64,000 nt of DNA from an uncultured Anaerolineae bacterium (GTDB taxonomy: Bacteria; Chloroflexota; Anaerolineae; Anaerolineales; Villigracilaceae), in NCBI GenBank assembly GCA_903875215.1, contig CAIQVH010000017.1, forward strand, positions 123,965-187,964. Reading direction: 5' to 3'. Positions 8,882 through 17,249 of the stretch are shown piece by piece. The notes below the pieces were generated by a model that had not been told where the DNA came from, did no database searches, and saw only the letters and a program-made list of their open reading frames with translations. Within the stretch, counting starts at the first letter, position 1; each line of letters starts with the position of its first letter. The position numbers and the translations under genes are program-made.

Positions 8882-10441
8882 TTAGGGTATTCCGTACAGG
8901 ATATCACCCTGGGACTTTTCTAACACGGTCATCCCGGGGCTGATTTGTTCAATACTGGTCATGCCAAGCGCATCCTCGATATTGGTCGTATCGAATAACG
9001 CCAGCACCGCCCGGCCGGAAGCCAGGTCGGCGCGCAGTTGGGCCAGGTTTTGTTCATAATCTCCACGCGGCAGGTTGTCCACCGGATCCATCGAGCTGGG
9101 CAAAACACGGCTGGGGCGTCCGGTCACCAGGTACACCGCCGGGGGAGTATTAGTATAAATGATCATGTCCGGTGGAAGTTTTTTCAACGCGGCCATCACG
9201 AGCGAATCGCGCCACTGCCAGGAGGCATAGCCCTGACCCGCGGCGCGCAAGTTGACAATGGCGCGCTGATCTCCCAGGGCCGAAAATCCCAACACCCAGC
9301 CAGCCAGTGCCAGGAGCGCCAGCCTTGTCAGCCGATTCTGCGCGTACCGGGTGGAAATTGCATGGCAGACCGCTACGAATAATACCATCCAGGAGAGGTA
9401 AAGGGGGGATAAAATGCGGTGTTGGAATTTGGTGCTGGCGTCAAAGAAGCTCATCGAGAACAGCACGGCGCCAAGATAGGCAAAGCTGTAGAGTACAGTG
9501 ATGGTAGTCAGCGGAGTCGAATCTGCCTGGCCGCGCAGCAGCAGGGAAGTGCGGTACGCCAGCCAGCCCAGCAAGAACAAGCCGATGACAATGAGAGTTC
9601 CCTGCAAGACGCCCGAGGAAAACAGCCAGCTGTGCCAGGTTTCAACGGGCGTTAGAAATTGGGAAAAATTGCGCAGTCCGTAGCGGATGTTTTTTATCAG
9701 GATTGGGTGATATTGAAAAACGCGGTTGGTGGCGTTTTGCGCCACGAGCGCGTTACGCAGAAACCAGGCAAAAATCGGCGGGAGGGCTCCGCCTAAAAGC
9801 AGGGCAACGGAGCGTAAACGGGAGCGCCAATCCAGTTGGAATAAAAAAGTCGCGGCCAGGCAGGCGGCGATCAGGGCCAGGCCAGAGTAGCGGGTGAGGA
9901 AGGCCAGCCCGGTGGAAAGGCCAGTGAGCAGAAGCAGGAGGCGGGTCAGCGAAGCCGGGTGGCGGGAGTCACGCGAGAAGTCTAACAGCAGAAAGGCGCA
10001 GAGGGAGAAAAACAGGTAGAGCGGTTCGCTGAGAACGTAAGCGTGGATGTTGAGGAGTTGGGCGTTGAGTCCAAACATCAGCGCCAGGAAGAGCGCCGCG
10101 CTTTGCGAACGGGTGATGCGCCAGCCGAGCCAGCCGAGCAGGCCAGCATTGACGGCATACAAAAAAATGTTCAGCAGGCGCGCGCCGCGATAGGGATCGA
10201 GGCCCAGCAGGCCGATTCCGCTCAGGGTCAGGGATAAAAGCGGCGGGTAATGGGTGAGCGGTTCGAGAGAGCTATCCAGCCAGATGTCGCTGTAGCCGGT
10301 GCCAGCCAGGATGGAACGCGCTCCGCCGAGGTAGGCGGCTGAATCATTGGTCAAGCCTAATCCAGCCGGTGTGCAGAGATAGAGCATCAACCCGGCGGCA
10401 AGAGCGAGGAGCAGGAGCCAAAAAAAAGTGGGGCGGGGCAT
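8882..10441 (-). CDS. Polytopic membrane protein, GT-C/GT39-like
   Basis: About 519 residues with an N-terminal hydrophobic helix, then TNDSAAYLGGARSIL in the first outer loop; the acidic residue there fits a GT-C catalytic site. About ten further hydrophobic segments follow, then a C-terminal soluble domain of about 120 residues. The start is set at the second of two nearby ATGs (10441) because GGGGAGG lies seven bases upstream; the first ATG (10447) would be only one base from it. That ribosome site partly overlaps a 13-bp hairpin (10452-10487). Function is inferred from architecture only. Confidence 0.75.
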   Translation of the reverse strand: MPRPTFFWLLLLALAAGLMLYLCTPAGLGLTNDSAAYLGGARSILAGTGYSDIWLDSSLEPLTHYPPLLSLTLSGIGLLGLDPYRGARLLNIFLYAVNAGLLGWLGWRITRSQSAALFLALMFGLNAQLLNIHAYVLSEPLYLFFSLCAFLLLDFSRDSRHPASLTRLLLLLTGLSTGLAFLTRYSGLALIAACLAATFLFQLDWRSRLRSVALLLGGALPPIFAWFLRNALVAQNATNRVFQYHPILIKNIRYGLRNFSQFLTPVETWHSWLFSSGVLQGTLIVIGLFLLGWLAYRTSLLLRGQADSTPLTTITVLYSFAYLGAVLFSMSFFDASTKFQHRILSPLYLSWMVLFVAVCHAISTRYAQNRLTRLALLALAGWVLGFSALGDQRAIVNLRAAGQGYASWQWRDSLVMAALKKLPPDMIIYTNTPPAVYLVTGRPSRVLPSSMDPVDNLPRGDYEQNLAQLRADLASGRAVLALFDTTNIEDALGMTSIEQISPGMTVLEKSQGDILYGIP

Positions 10442-10451
10442 AAACATGCCT

Positions 10452-10487
10452 CCCCAGCCTTCCCAACCGGGGTCGGGAAGGCTGGGG
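10452..10487 (-). promoter_or_regulatory. Strong intergenic hairpin overlapping a ribosome-binding site
   Basis: CCCCAGCCTTCCC (10452-10464) and GGGAAGGCTGGGG (10475-10487) form a perfect 13-bp inverted repeat around a 10-base loop, between the stop of sat-cysC and the start of the next gene. There is no U-tract. On the minus strand the last four G of the stem begin the GGGGAGG ribosome site of the downstream gene, so it may limit transcription or translation of the genes behind sat-cysC. Confidence 0.6.
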
Positions 10488-10499
10488 CAGGTTTGCCGG

Positions 10500-12224
10500 T
10501 TATTCTTTCAGGACATAGCCCTTTTGTTCGAGATAGGCGATGACCAGGTGGGCGTTTTCTTCGGGGCTGGCGCCATAACCCTGGAGGGAGATTTCGGGGT
10601 TGACGGGCGGTTCGTAAGGGTCGTCAATGCCGGTGAAGCCCATCGGCTTGCCGTCGGCCAACGCCTGGCGGGCTTTGGCGTAGAGGCCTTTTACGTCGCG
10701 TTGTTCGCAGACTTCGACGGGGGTATCCATGTAGACTTCGATGAAGTTTTCGCCGACAAATTTGCGGGCTTCTTCACGGGCGGCGCGGTAGGGGCTGATG
10801 GCCGCGCAGACAACTGCGCCGCCATGGCGGGCGATTTCACCCGCAACGAAGCCGATGCGAATGATGTTGGTGTCGCGATCTTCCTTGCTGAAACCGAGGC
10901 CTTTGCTCAGGTGCGTGCGGACCACATCGCCGTCGAGGACGGTGGCTTCGCGGCCATGTTCGAGCAGGAGTTCAGTCAAGATTTGTGCGGTGGCGCTTTT
11001 GCCCGCGCCGCTCAGGCCGGTGAACCACAGGCAGAAGCCCTGCTTGTGACGCGGCGGATAGCTCTGGCGCAGGATTTCGGCGGTTTCGGGGCGGGTGAAC
11101 CATTCGGGGAGCAGCCTGCCCTTGGCGAGATAGTCATCACGCACCTGGGTGCCGGAGATGTTGAGAGTGCGGGCGCCCTGGGGGATGTCCTTTTCTTCGA
11201 CGTAGCGGTCTTCATCGGGCAGATAGACCAGCATTTCGAAGGGCACCATCTTGACACCGAGTTCTGCTTCGTGTTCTTTCATCACGGTTTGGGCATCGTA
11301 GGGGCCGTAGAAGGGTTTGCCGGTGCTGTCGTTGCCGGGGCCGGCATGGTCGCGGCCGACGATGAAGTGGTTGACGCCGTGGTTGCGGCGCACAATGGCG
11401 TGCAGCAGAGCTTCCTTGGGGCCAGCCATGCGCATCGCCAGCGGAAGCAGGCTGAGGAGCGTGGTTTTCGGGTCGTAGTAGTTTTCAAAGAGGGCTTTGT
11501 AGGTGCGCGTGCGAGTGTAGTGATCCACATCGCCCGGCTTGGTCATGCCCACGACCGGGTGGATCAGCAGCGAGCCATTCACAGCGGCGGCGGCGCGTTT
11601 GGTTAGTTCTTCGTGGATGCGATGCAACGGGTTACGCGTCTGGAAAGCCACCACATTATTGTGACCCAGCGCTTCCAGTTCGGTGCGCACCTGGGCAGGC
11701 GTCTGGCGCAGGTCAACAAAGTCGTGATACTTGGGCATGTTCAGCACCTTGAGCGGGCCGCTGATGCAGACTTTGCCCCAGCGGGTCATTTCCGACACCA
11801 TCGGGTGCTTGGAATCGGTCGAGCCATAGGCCAGCGCAGCTTCAGTGGCAGCGTCCCAGTGGTAGACTTCATCCAGCGTCAGGATGGCGATGACATCGTT
11901 GTTGGCGTTGCGCAGCACCAGGTCTTCGCCCACGGTGGGCAGCTCTTTGGGGTCGGCGGTCAGGGTGATCGGCAGCGGCCAGAGGGTGCCATCCGTCAGG
12001 CGCATGTGATGCAAAACGCTCTCGTAATCGGCTTTGCCCATGAAAGTCGTCAGGGGCGAGAAGCCGCCGCTGGCGAGCAGTTCCAGGTCACACAGGGCGC
12101 GCATGGAAATTTTGATCGACGGCAGTTTGGCGGCCCGGGCGAGCAGCTCCTCGCGCTCTTTGCCTTCCACCACCAGGTTGACCAGTTTTCCGCCATAGGG
12201 GGCGATGAGATTGGCTTTTGACAT
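10500..12224 (-). CDS. sat-cysC: Bifunctional sulfate adenylyltransferase / adenylylsulfate kinase
   Basis: A 574-aa fusion that makes PAPS from sulfate and two ATP. The ATP sulfurylase domain (1 to about 390) has QTRNPLHRIH (195-204) with the HxxH active-site pair, GRDHAGPG (290-297) and ISGTQVR (357-362). The APS kinase domain (about 395-574) has the P-loop GLSGAGKS (403-410), DGDVVR (431-436) and GFSKEDRDTN. All key residues are present, so both halves should work. It heads the leftward gene run and supplies the sulfotransferases of this locus. TAGGAG precedes the ATG. A TATAAT box and a TTCAGTCATTGAA palindrome lie in its leader. Confidence 0.96.
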   Translation of the reverse strand: MSKANLIAPYGGKLVNLVVEGKEREELLARAAKLPSIKISMRALCDLELLASGGFSPLTTFMGKADYESVLHHMRLTDGTLWPLPITLTADPKELPTVGEDLVLRNANNDVIAILTLDEVYHWDAATEAALAYGSTDSKHPMVSEMTRWGKVCISGPLKVLNMPKYHDFVDLRQTPAQVRTELEALGHNNVVAFQTRNPLHRIHEELTKRAAAAVNGSLLIHPVVGMTKPGDVDHYTRTRTYKALFENYYDPKTTLLSLLPLAMRMAGPKEALLHAIVRRNHGVNHFIVGRDHAGPGNDSTGKPFYGPYDAQTVMKEHEAELGVKMVPFEMLVYLPDEDRYVEEKDIPQGARTLNISGTQVRDDYLAKGRLLPEWFTRPETAEILRQSYPPRHKQGFCLWFTGLSGAGKSATAQILTELLLEHGREATVLDGDVVRTHLSKGLGFSKEDRDTNIIRIGFVAGEIARHGGAVVCAAISPYRAAREEARKFVGENFIEVYMDTPVEVCEQRDVKGLYAKARQALADGKPMGFTGIDDPYEPPVNPEISLQGYGASPEENAHLVIAYLEQKGYVLKE

Positions 12225-12238
12225 AACGTTCTCCTATA

Positions 12239-12251
12239 TTCAATGACTGAA
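12239..12251 (-). promoter_or_regulatory. Putative operator TTCAGTCATTGAA upstream of sat-cysC
   Basis: This 13-bp pseudo-palindrome (written on the minus strand) lies between the -10 box of sat-cysC and its start codon. It matches the same motif at the regulator promoter (43260-43272 and 43284-43296) and the gmd promoter (58583-58595). Confidence 0.5.
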
Positions 12252-12261
12252 TTTTGGCGAT

Positions 12262-12267
12262 ATTATA
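12262..12267 (-). promoter_or_regulatory. -10 box (TATAAT) of sat-cysC
   Basis: A consensus TATAAT on the minus strand, about 38 bases from the sat-cysC start. No good -35 is visible 16-18 bases upstream, where the sequence is A-rich, so the promoter may need an activator. A cryptic AT-rich match cannot be excluded. Confidence 0.5.
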
Positions 12268-12353
12268 TCAGGGTATTTTTAGTTTTTTGCAGCATGTACG
12301 AGTTTCCACCTTTTTTACCTGCCAGAGACTTGTCCAACATCCATCCGGCAGGG

Positions 12354-12382
12354 TTTACATAAAGATTGATTATAGGTACAAT
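12354..12382 (+). promoter_or_regulatory. Sigma70-type promoter for the plus-strand operon
   Basis: TTTACA (12354-12359) and TACAAT (12377-12382) are separated by exactly 17 bases and point to the small membrane gene at 12422. Transcription would start near 12389, giving a leader of about 33 bases with a GAGG ribosome site. Confidence 0.65.
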
Positions 12383-12421
12383 CTTTTCTACTCTATCAAA
12401 GCACTATCAGTGAGGTAAATA

Positions 12422-12577
12422 ATGTATATAGATCCCAATACCGGTGGCGTCCTGTTCCAGGCTTTGGCTGCCGCATTTGCCGTAGTCTCCGTCTTATTAC
12501 TATCTTTTTCGGGCCGCATCCGCCAATCTATTGCGCAGCTGCGTCGGCGGATGCGTAAAGACAAGGACGAGGAATAA
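12422..12577 (+). CDS. Small single-span membrane protein (51 aa)
   Basis: A 51-residue protein beginning MYIDPNTGGVLFQ, followed by one hydrophobic helix (about residues 10-30) and a basic tail (RRRMRKDKDEE). GAGG is placed seven bases before the ATG and a good promoter lies upstream. Six bases separate it from the alkaline-phosphatase-fold gene. A small protein starting with this MYIDPNTGG motif is, to my recollection, often found next to such phosphatase-fold genes, but I cannot verify this here. It may be a membrane partner or anchor for the enzyme. Its function is unknown. Confidence 0.8.
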   Translation: MYIDPNTGGVLFQALAAAFAVVSVLLLSFSGRIRQSIAQLRRRMRKDKDEE

Positions 12578-12583
12578 GATTAG

Positions 12584-14410
12584 ATGAGGACCGTCATCCT
12601 CGGGTTCGATTCCTTCGACCCAAACATGTTCCAACGCGCCAGCGCTGCCGGGAACATGCCCCACCTGAGCCGCCTCGCCGATAAAGGGGGCTATTCCCCG
12701 CTGGAAGTATGCTCCCCACCCCAGACCGAAGTCTCGTGGACCAGCATCGCCACCGGCGTCGACCCGGGTTCGCACGGCATCTTCGACTTTGTCCACCGCG
12801 ACCCGCAAAACTACGCCCCTTACGTTTCGATTTTGCCCACAAGGCAAAGTGTGCTTGGTGAGCAATTCATTCCTCCATACACCACCAAAACCTTTTTCCA
12901 CGAAGCCGCCGAGATGGGTTACCCCGCCACGGCGCTGTGGTGGCCCGCGCTTTTCCCAGCCAGGCCTGAATTGGCCGTTGCCACCATCCCTGGATTAGGA
13001 ACACCCGATATTCGCGGTCAATTGGGCGTCGGGACGTATTTCACCACGGAGCCTGAAGAAAAGAAAAAGACCAGGGTCACAAAGCTGGAATCGGCGGGAA
13101 AAAACAAATTCACCGCCCTGCTCGACGGTCCGAATGTCAAGGCCAAAGATGGGATGCGCCCCGTCACTTTACCGGTGACCATCGATGTGCTCGATGACAC
13201 TTCCGCGCAACTGTTCCTCGGTGAGCAGAAAATCACCTTGCGGCTGGGCGTCTGGAGCCCGATCCTCGAGCTCAAATTCCCGGCCGGTTTCCTGACCACC
13301 GTTCACGCCATCACCAAAGTCATCCTGACCGAACTTAAGGGGCGCGTCAGCCTGTATTTTATGCCGCTCCAGATCCATCCGCTGCATTCGCCCTGGCAAT
13401 ATGCCACGCCCGGCTCGCTGGTCAAGGATGCCTGGAACAACGCCAGCCCCTTCCTGACCCTCGGCTGGCCGCAGGACACCAACGCGCTGGAGGATGCCTG
13501 CATTTCGGACGAGCAATTCATCAGCTTGTGCGAATCGATTTTCGACTCGCGCCAGAAAATCTATATGCGCCGGTTGCGCAATTTCCGCGAAGGCGTACTG
13601 GCCGGGATTTTCGACTGCCTCGACCGCATCCAGCACATGTTCCTGCGCGACCGCGAAGACATCGCCTTCGACTGGTACACACGTCTGGACACCTTTGTCG
13701 GCCAGGTCCAGACCGAAATCGACCAACTCGGCCTCGAAAAACACCGCTTCCTGGTGCTTTCTGACCACGGCTTCCGCCCCTTCGACCAGAAAGTCCATCT
13801 CAACCGCTGGCTGGTGGAGAACGGAACCATGACGCTCGCCAAACCGGTCGAAAAAGGCGACCTGCGCGATGTCGATTGGAGCCAGACCAACGCCTACGGC
13901 ATCGGCCTGAACAGCCTGTATCTCAACGTCGCCGGGCGTGAAGGCCAGGGCATTGTCGAAGCCGATAGGTTGGAAGGACTGCTCGATGAGCTGAAAACCA
14001 AACTCCTCGCCTGGCAGGCTCCCGATGGCCGCCATGTCGTCAGCCGAGTTGGCCTGAAACACGAAGTTTTTCACGGCCCCTACAACCGCCTCGGCCCCGA
14101 CCTGGTCGTCGGCTATGCCCCGGGCTTCCGCGCCTCGTCCGAGACCGGGCTCGGAAAATTCGCCGAATCCACGCTCGAGAAAAACGAAGACCACTGGGGC
14201 GCCGACCACTGTATCGACCCGACCGCCGTTCCGGGCGTCATCTTTGCCAATCGTGATCTCGCCAACATGCCCGGCCTGTCCTTCCGCGATCTTCCTTTTT
14301 TGGCAATTGGGAAGCATTTGGATCAATCCTACATCACGCCACCCTCGCAAACGGGACCTAAAGGCCAAAAAGACATCGAAGAAAGGTTGAAAGGCCTTGG
14401 CTACTTATAG
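12584..14410 (+). CDS. Alkaline phosphatase superfamily protein (type I phosphodiesterase/nucleotide pyrophosphatase)
   Basis: A 608-aa enzyme of the alkaline-phosphatase fold. Visible active-site pieces are: metal-binding Asp9 (GFDSFD), nucleophile Thr53 (SWTSIATG), Asp347 and His351 (FDCLDRIQH), and Asp394-His395 (LSDHGF), with a further His pair in DHWGADH near residue 540. Family members cleave phosphodiesters or move phospho-groups; the substrate is not deducible. No signal peptide is seen, so it is either cytoplasmic or held at the membrane by the 51-aa neighbour. It is followed 96 bases later by a sulfotransferase, suggesting a shared role in modifying a nucleotide- or lipid-linked sugar. 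Confidence 0.88.
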   Translation: MRTVILGFDSFDPNMFQRASAAGNMPHLSRLADKGGYSPLEVCSPPQTEVSWTSIATGVDPGSHGIFDFVHRDPQNYAPYVSILPTRQSVLGEQFIPPYTTKTFFHEAAEMGYPATALWWPALFPARPELAVATIPGLGTPDIRGQLGVGTYFTTEPEEKKKTRVTKLESAGKNKFTALLDGPNVKAKDGMRPVTLPVTIDVLDDTSAQLFLGEQKITLRLGVWSPILELKFPAGFLTTVHAITKVILTELKGRVSLYFMPLQIHPLHSPWQYATPGSLVKDAWNNASPFLTLGWPQDTNALEDACISDEQFISLCESIFDSRQKIYMRRLRNFREGVLAGIFDCLDRIQHMFLRDREDIAFDWYTRLDTFVGQVQTEIDQLGLEKHRFLVLSDHGFRPFDQKVHLNRWLVENGTMTLAKPVEKGDLRDVDWSQTNAYGIGLNSLYLNVAGREGQGIVEADRLEGLLDELKTKLLAWQAPDGRHVVSRVGLKHEVFHGPYNRLGPDLVVGYAPGFRASSETGLGKFAESTLEKNEDHWGADHCIDPTAVPGVIFANRDLANMPGLSFRDLPFLAIGKHLDQSYITPPSQTGPKGQKDIEERLKGLGYL

Positions 14411-14506
14411 TTTGTTCCCCCATTATTAAATCACCTTCGTGTTCGAAGATGGCGTATTGAACATTATGAAAACCGGATTTTCAAATCCTAAGAAAAGAAC
14501 CTGAAA

Positions 14507-15130
14507 ATGTGGCGCAAATTATTTTCCCAATCACCAAAACGGGAGCAAAATCGGAATTTCGTAATCGTTGTTTCGGGTTTACCTCGCTCTGGAACGTCCA
14601 TGATGATGAAAATGCTGGCTGAAGGGGGGATTCCCATCGTTACCGATGAAATCCGCAACGCCGATGAAGACAACCCGAACGGATATTATGAGTTTGAGCC
14701 GGTTAAGCAACTCGTCAATCGCCAAAGCAACTGGCTGGCAAATGAATCTGGCAAAGCAGTGAAAATTATTTCAAACATTTTGGAATATTTGCCCCCTGCG
14801 TATCACTATAAAGTTATTTTCATGCAAAGAGAGATTAACGAAATCCTTGCTTCACAACAAAAAATGTTGACGCGACGCAATGAAGAAACGGGCATCTCTG
14901 ACGAAGCCATGCGACAGCAATTTGAGCAACACCTGACCGCCATTAAATACTGGTTAGGACGCCAGCCCAATATTGACGTTCTTTATGTGGATTACAACCG
15001 CATGGTTGCAAATGCCGATGAATACTGCGAGCGAATCGCGGAATTTATCGATGTTCCTGTCGATGTGGGGAAAATGCGCGCTGTGCCGAGCGAACGGCTG
15101 TATCGAAACCGTTCACAACAGCCAAAATAA
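14507..15130 (+). CDS. Small sulfotransferase family protein
   Basis: A compact 207-aa P-loop protein. SGLPRSGTS (23-31) is the phosphosulfate-binding loop of sulfotransferases, and the segment around FMQREINEIL (near residue 105) occupies the place of the 3'-phosphate-binding region, although the Arg-x-Pro-x-Asp pattern is weak. It is about 80 residues shorter than the other sulfotransferases here, so it may be a divergent subfamily or bind another nucleotide. The gene is more AT-rich than its neighbours. Its stop codon abuts the stop of the converging sulfatase-like gene with no base between. Confidence 0.82.
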   Translation: MWRKLFSQSPKREQNRNFVIVVSGLPRSGTSMMMKMLAEGGIPIVTDEIRNADEDNPNGYYEFEPVKQLVNRQSNWLANESGKAVKIISNILEYLPPAYHYKVIFMQREINEILASQQKMLTRRNEETGISDEAMRQQFEQHLTAIKYWLGRQPNIDVLYVDYNRMVANADEYCERIAEFIDVPVDVGKMRAVPSERLYRNRSQQPK

Positions 15131-16645
15131 TCAGGATTTCCGCTTAATATCCGAGTCGTGGAATTTGGTGAGCAGCTCTTCGCGCATCGAAGCTGCCAGG
15201 TCTGTCTGCGTTAAGTACAGATCGTTCATTTCCTCGAGATCATTTTCCAAATCATATAATTCGAACGAGTCTTGCGCTTCATAACCCGTGTAGTAAATCA
15301 GTTTATACGGCCCCTTGCGCATGGAAACAGTCCCAATTTTGATGGGGGAAAAAGCCGGATTCCTTTTTGCTTCGACTGAAAATGTAGCCCGTTCGGGGTC
15401 ATCCTTGCCGCCGAACCCCGGCAACAGGGCGCCTTCGCACCAATCGGGAACTTCCTTGCCAATCAAGTTCAGCAAAGATGGCAACACGTCCACACTATTT
15501 GTAGGGGTATAGATGTCTTTTCGCTCTGTTTGCCCGGGTGCGGAAATCAACAAGGGGATATGAATCACGGGGTCATACAGCAAGGGAGTCACATGAGCCT
15601 TTTCGCCTCGCTCAAACATTTCCCCGTGATCTGATGTGACAATCAGGTAACTGTTATTCAGGATTTTGGCTTGCTCCAATGTATCCAGGAAACGCCCAAA
15701 TTCACTATCCACCGTAGCCACATACTCATCATACGTCCGGCGTGCCGAAAGAAGCACGGAATTTAGTTTGCCGTCCGAGAATCTGTGGGTTGGTTTCTTA
15801 ATAGGATGCCAATTGTCATTAAACGTCCCGGCAAACTCGTTATTGGGTTTGTAGGGCGCATGGGGCGAAAATATGTGGAAATACGCCAGGTAAGGGTCGA
15901 TTTGCTGCTTGATCAACTTTCCTAATTCATCGAACACGGTCTCAAGACGGAAATAAATCGGATAATTAACATCTTGCGGCAACCCACGAGGGTAGTTTTG
16001 AGTGGAGAGTTGGGCCGCAGACCTGGCAAGAAGGGTTTTTTCTATCGGGCCAAAAACAATCGAGGCTGGTGAATTTACCCTAAATAAAAAGTCGTCAAAA
16101 GCACGGTAGGCCAGTTCCGTATCTTTGAAATTATCGCCGATAATATGGTTTAGTTCGCTAAAGTCCGTCGGGGGAATCAAGGTATCGATATCTTGCGCGA
16201 ACTGGCTCAAAATGAAGTTTGCCCATATATTCTGGGCAAACGCTACATGCTTATATTCGCTCCCAAATAACCGGAAAATGTTCCGATCGACAAGGCTGCG
16301 CTCCACAAGCCCGGCATCATTGAGTGCGCGATGCGTCCAGGGGTACATCCCCGTCAGCAAGGAAGATGTCCCTGGAATGGTGAAATTTGCCGCTGAATCG
16401 TGGGAGTGATAGACCGTCGCGCGCTCTGCAAACCTTTCCAGGTTAGGGGTTGTCTCGCGGTGATAGCCGTATACCGATAAATTTCTGGCGGTCATCGCGT
16501 CAAACAGGACAATAATGACATTCGGCAGGGATTTGTCCTGGTTGGAATTGGGCAAGCGGTCAGATAAAGCCAGGTTAGATAAAAAAGCAGCCGGGGGGAC
16601 AAGCGCAGCCAACTTTAAAAAATCGCGTCTGCTGAATTGAGGCAT
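15131..16645 (-). CDS. Sulfatase-fold protein with Tat signal, formylglycine site replaced
   Basis: A 504-aa protein. It opens with a twin-arginine signal (SRRDFLKLAAL, residues 5-15), so it is exported. The sulfatase fold is shown by VLFDAMTARNLSVYGY (46-61) and TSDHGEMFERG near residue 370. At the nucleophile position, canonical C/S-x-P-S-R reads T89-I-P-G-T, so formylglycine cannot form. A Thr nucleophile is normal in related phosphoglycerol transferases and phosphodiesterases, so a sulfatase role is doubtful. The ATG at 16645 has AGGAG at good spacing; a longer upstream frame is rejected. It lies 10 bases behind a small membrane protein. Confidence 0.85.
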   Translation of the reverse strand: MPQFSRRDFLKLAALVPPAAFLSNLALSDRLPNSNQDKSLPNVIIVLFDAMTARNLSVYGYHRETTPNLERFAERATVYHSHDSAANFTIPGTSSLLTGMYPWTHRALNDAGLVERSLVDRNIFRLFGSEYKHVAFAQNIWANFILSQFAQDIDTLIPPTDFSELNHIIGDNFKDTELAYRAFDDFLFRVNSPASIVFGPIEKTLLARSAAQLSTQNYPRGLPQDVNYPIYFRLETVFDELGKLIKQQIDPYLAYFHIFSPHAPYKPNNEFAGTFNDNWHPIKKPTHRFSDGKLNSVLLSARRTYDEYVATVDSEFGRFLDTLEQAKILNNSYLIVTSDHGEMFERGEKAHVTPLLYDPVIHIPLLISAPGQTERKDIYTPTNSVDVLPSLLNLIGKEVPDWCEGALLPGFGGKDDPERATFSVEAKRNPAFSPIKIGTVSMRKGPYKLIYYTGYEAQDSFELYDLENDLEEMNDLYLTQTDLAASMREELLTKFHDSDIKRKS

Positions 16646-16655
16646 TTCCGTTCTC

Positions 16656-17189
16656 CTAAAACAAATTCCTGAAAATGAAAAACAGTAAAGAAATCGCGCT
16701 AATCGGAATGGACAGGTAAAGGAATACGATTGCCCGGTCAGAAAAGGCTTCAAGGAATTTACGCACGATCGAGATTTTCCCCACGACAGAGGCCAGGGGA
16801 ATGGCTAACAAAACAGCCAGGACGGACATGACCAGCAGGTTTTTAGGATAGCCCTCGGCGTCCTGCATCTGGGTGGTGAACAACATGGAATATCCAAGCC
16901 AAAGCATCGCCAGCGAAACGCCGCGCGCGATGAAATTATCGAAAAACCAGTTGGAGGGCAGGAGCAAGCACAATAAAACGGGAGCCAGCACAACGGTCAG
17001 GCTTTCGAGGAAATTCATCGCCATAGAATAAGCGAAAATCCCCCCGATTTCGCCCATTGTCATGAAATAGAGCCAGCTGGGTAGTTTCCAAAAAAACCAT
17101 ACGATCGTCCAACCATACACCATTAAGACAATCACGGCATAGACAGAGGTAATTTGCGAAAGTTTGGGTAAGCGATTACGGAATGCCAA
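16656..17189 (-). CDS. Hypothetical membrane protein, about five helices
   Basis: A 177-aa protein made almost entirely of hydrophobic segments (about residues 14-34, 45-60, 62-80, 90-105, 118-136 and 150-172). No family is recognised. It starts with TTG behind AAAGG and ends 10 bases before the exported sulfatase-fold gene, so the two are probably co-transcribed and may act together at the outer face of the membrane. Confidence 0.65.
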   Translation of the reverse strand: MAFRNRLPKLSQITSVYAVIVLMVYGWTIVWFFWKLPSWLYFMTMGEIGGIFAYSMAMNFLESLTVVLAPVLLCLLLPSNWFFDNFIARGVSLAMLWLGYSMLFTTQMQDAEGYPKNLLVMSVLAVLLAIPLASVVGKISIVRKFLEAFSDRAIVFLYLSIPISAISLLFFIFRNLF

Positions 17190-17249
17190 TTTTTGAGCCT
17201 TTCACTACTGCCGGGCACAGAATATCACCCATTCTAACCCTGTTCATCC

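Noticed and set aside
10428..11606. Long plus-strand frame of 392 residues
   Set aside because: It is opposite to sat-cysC, whose motifs are complete; long antisense frames are common in this GC-rich DNA.
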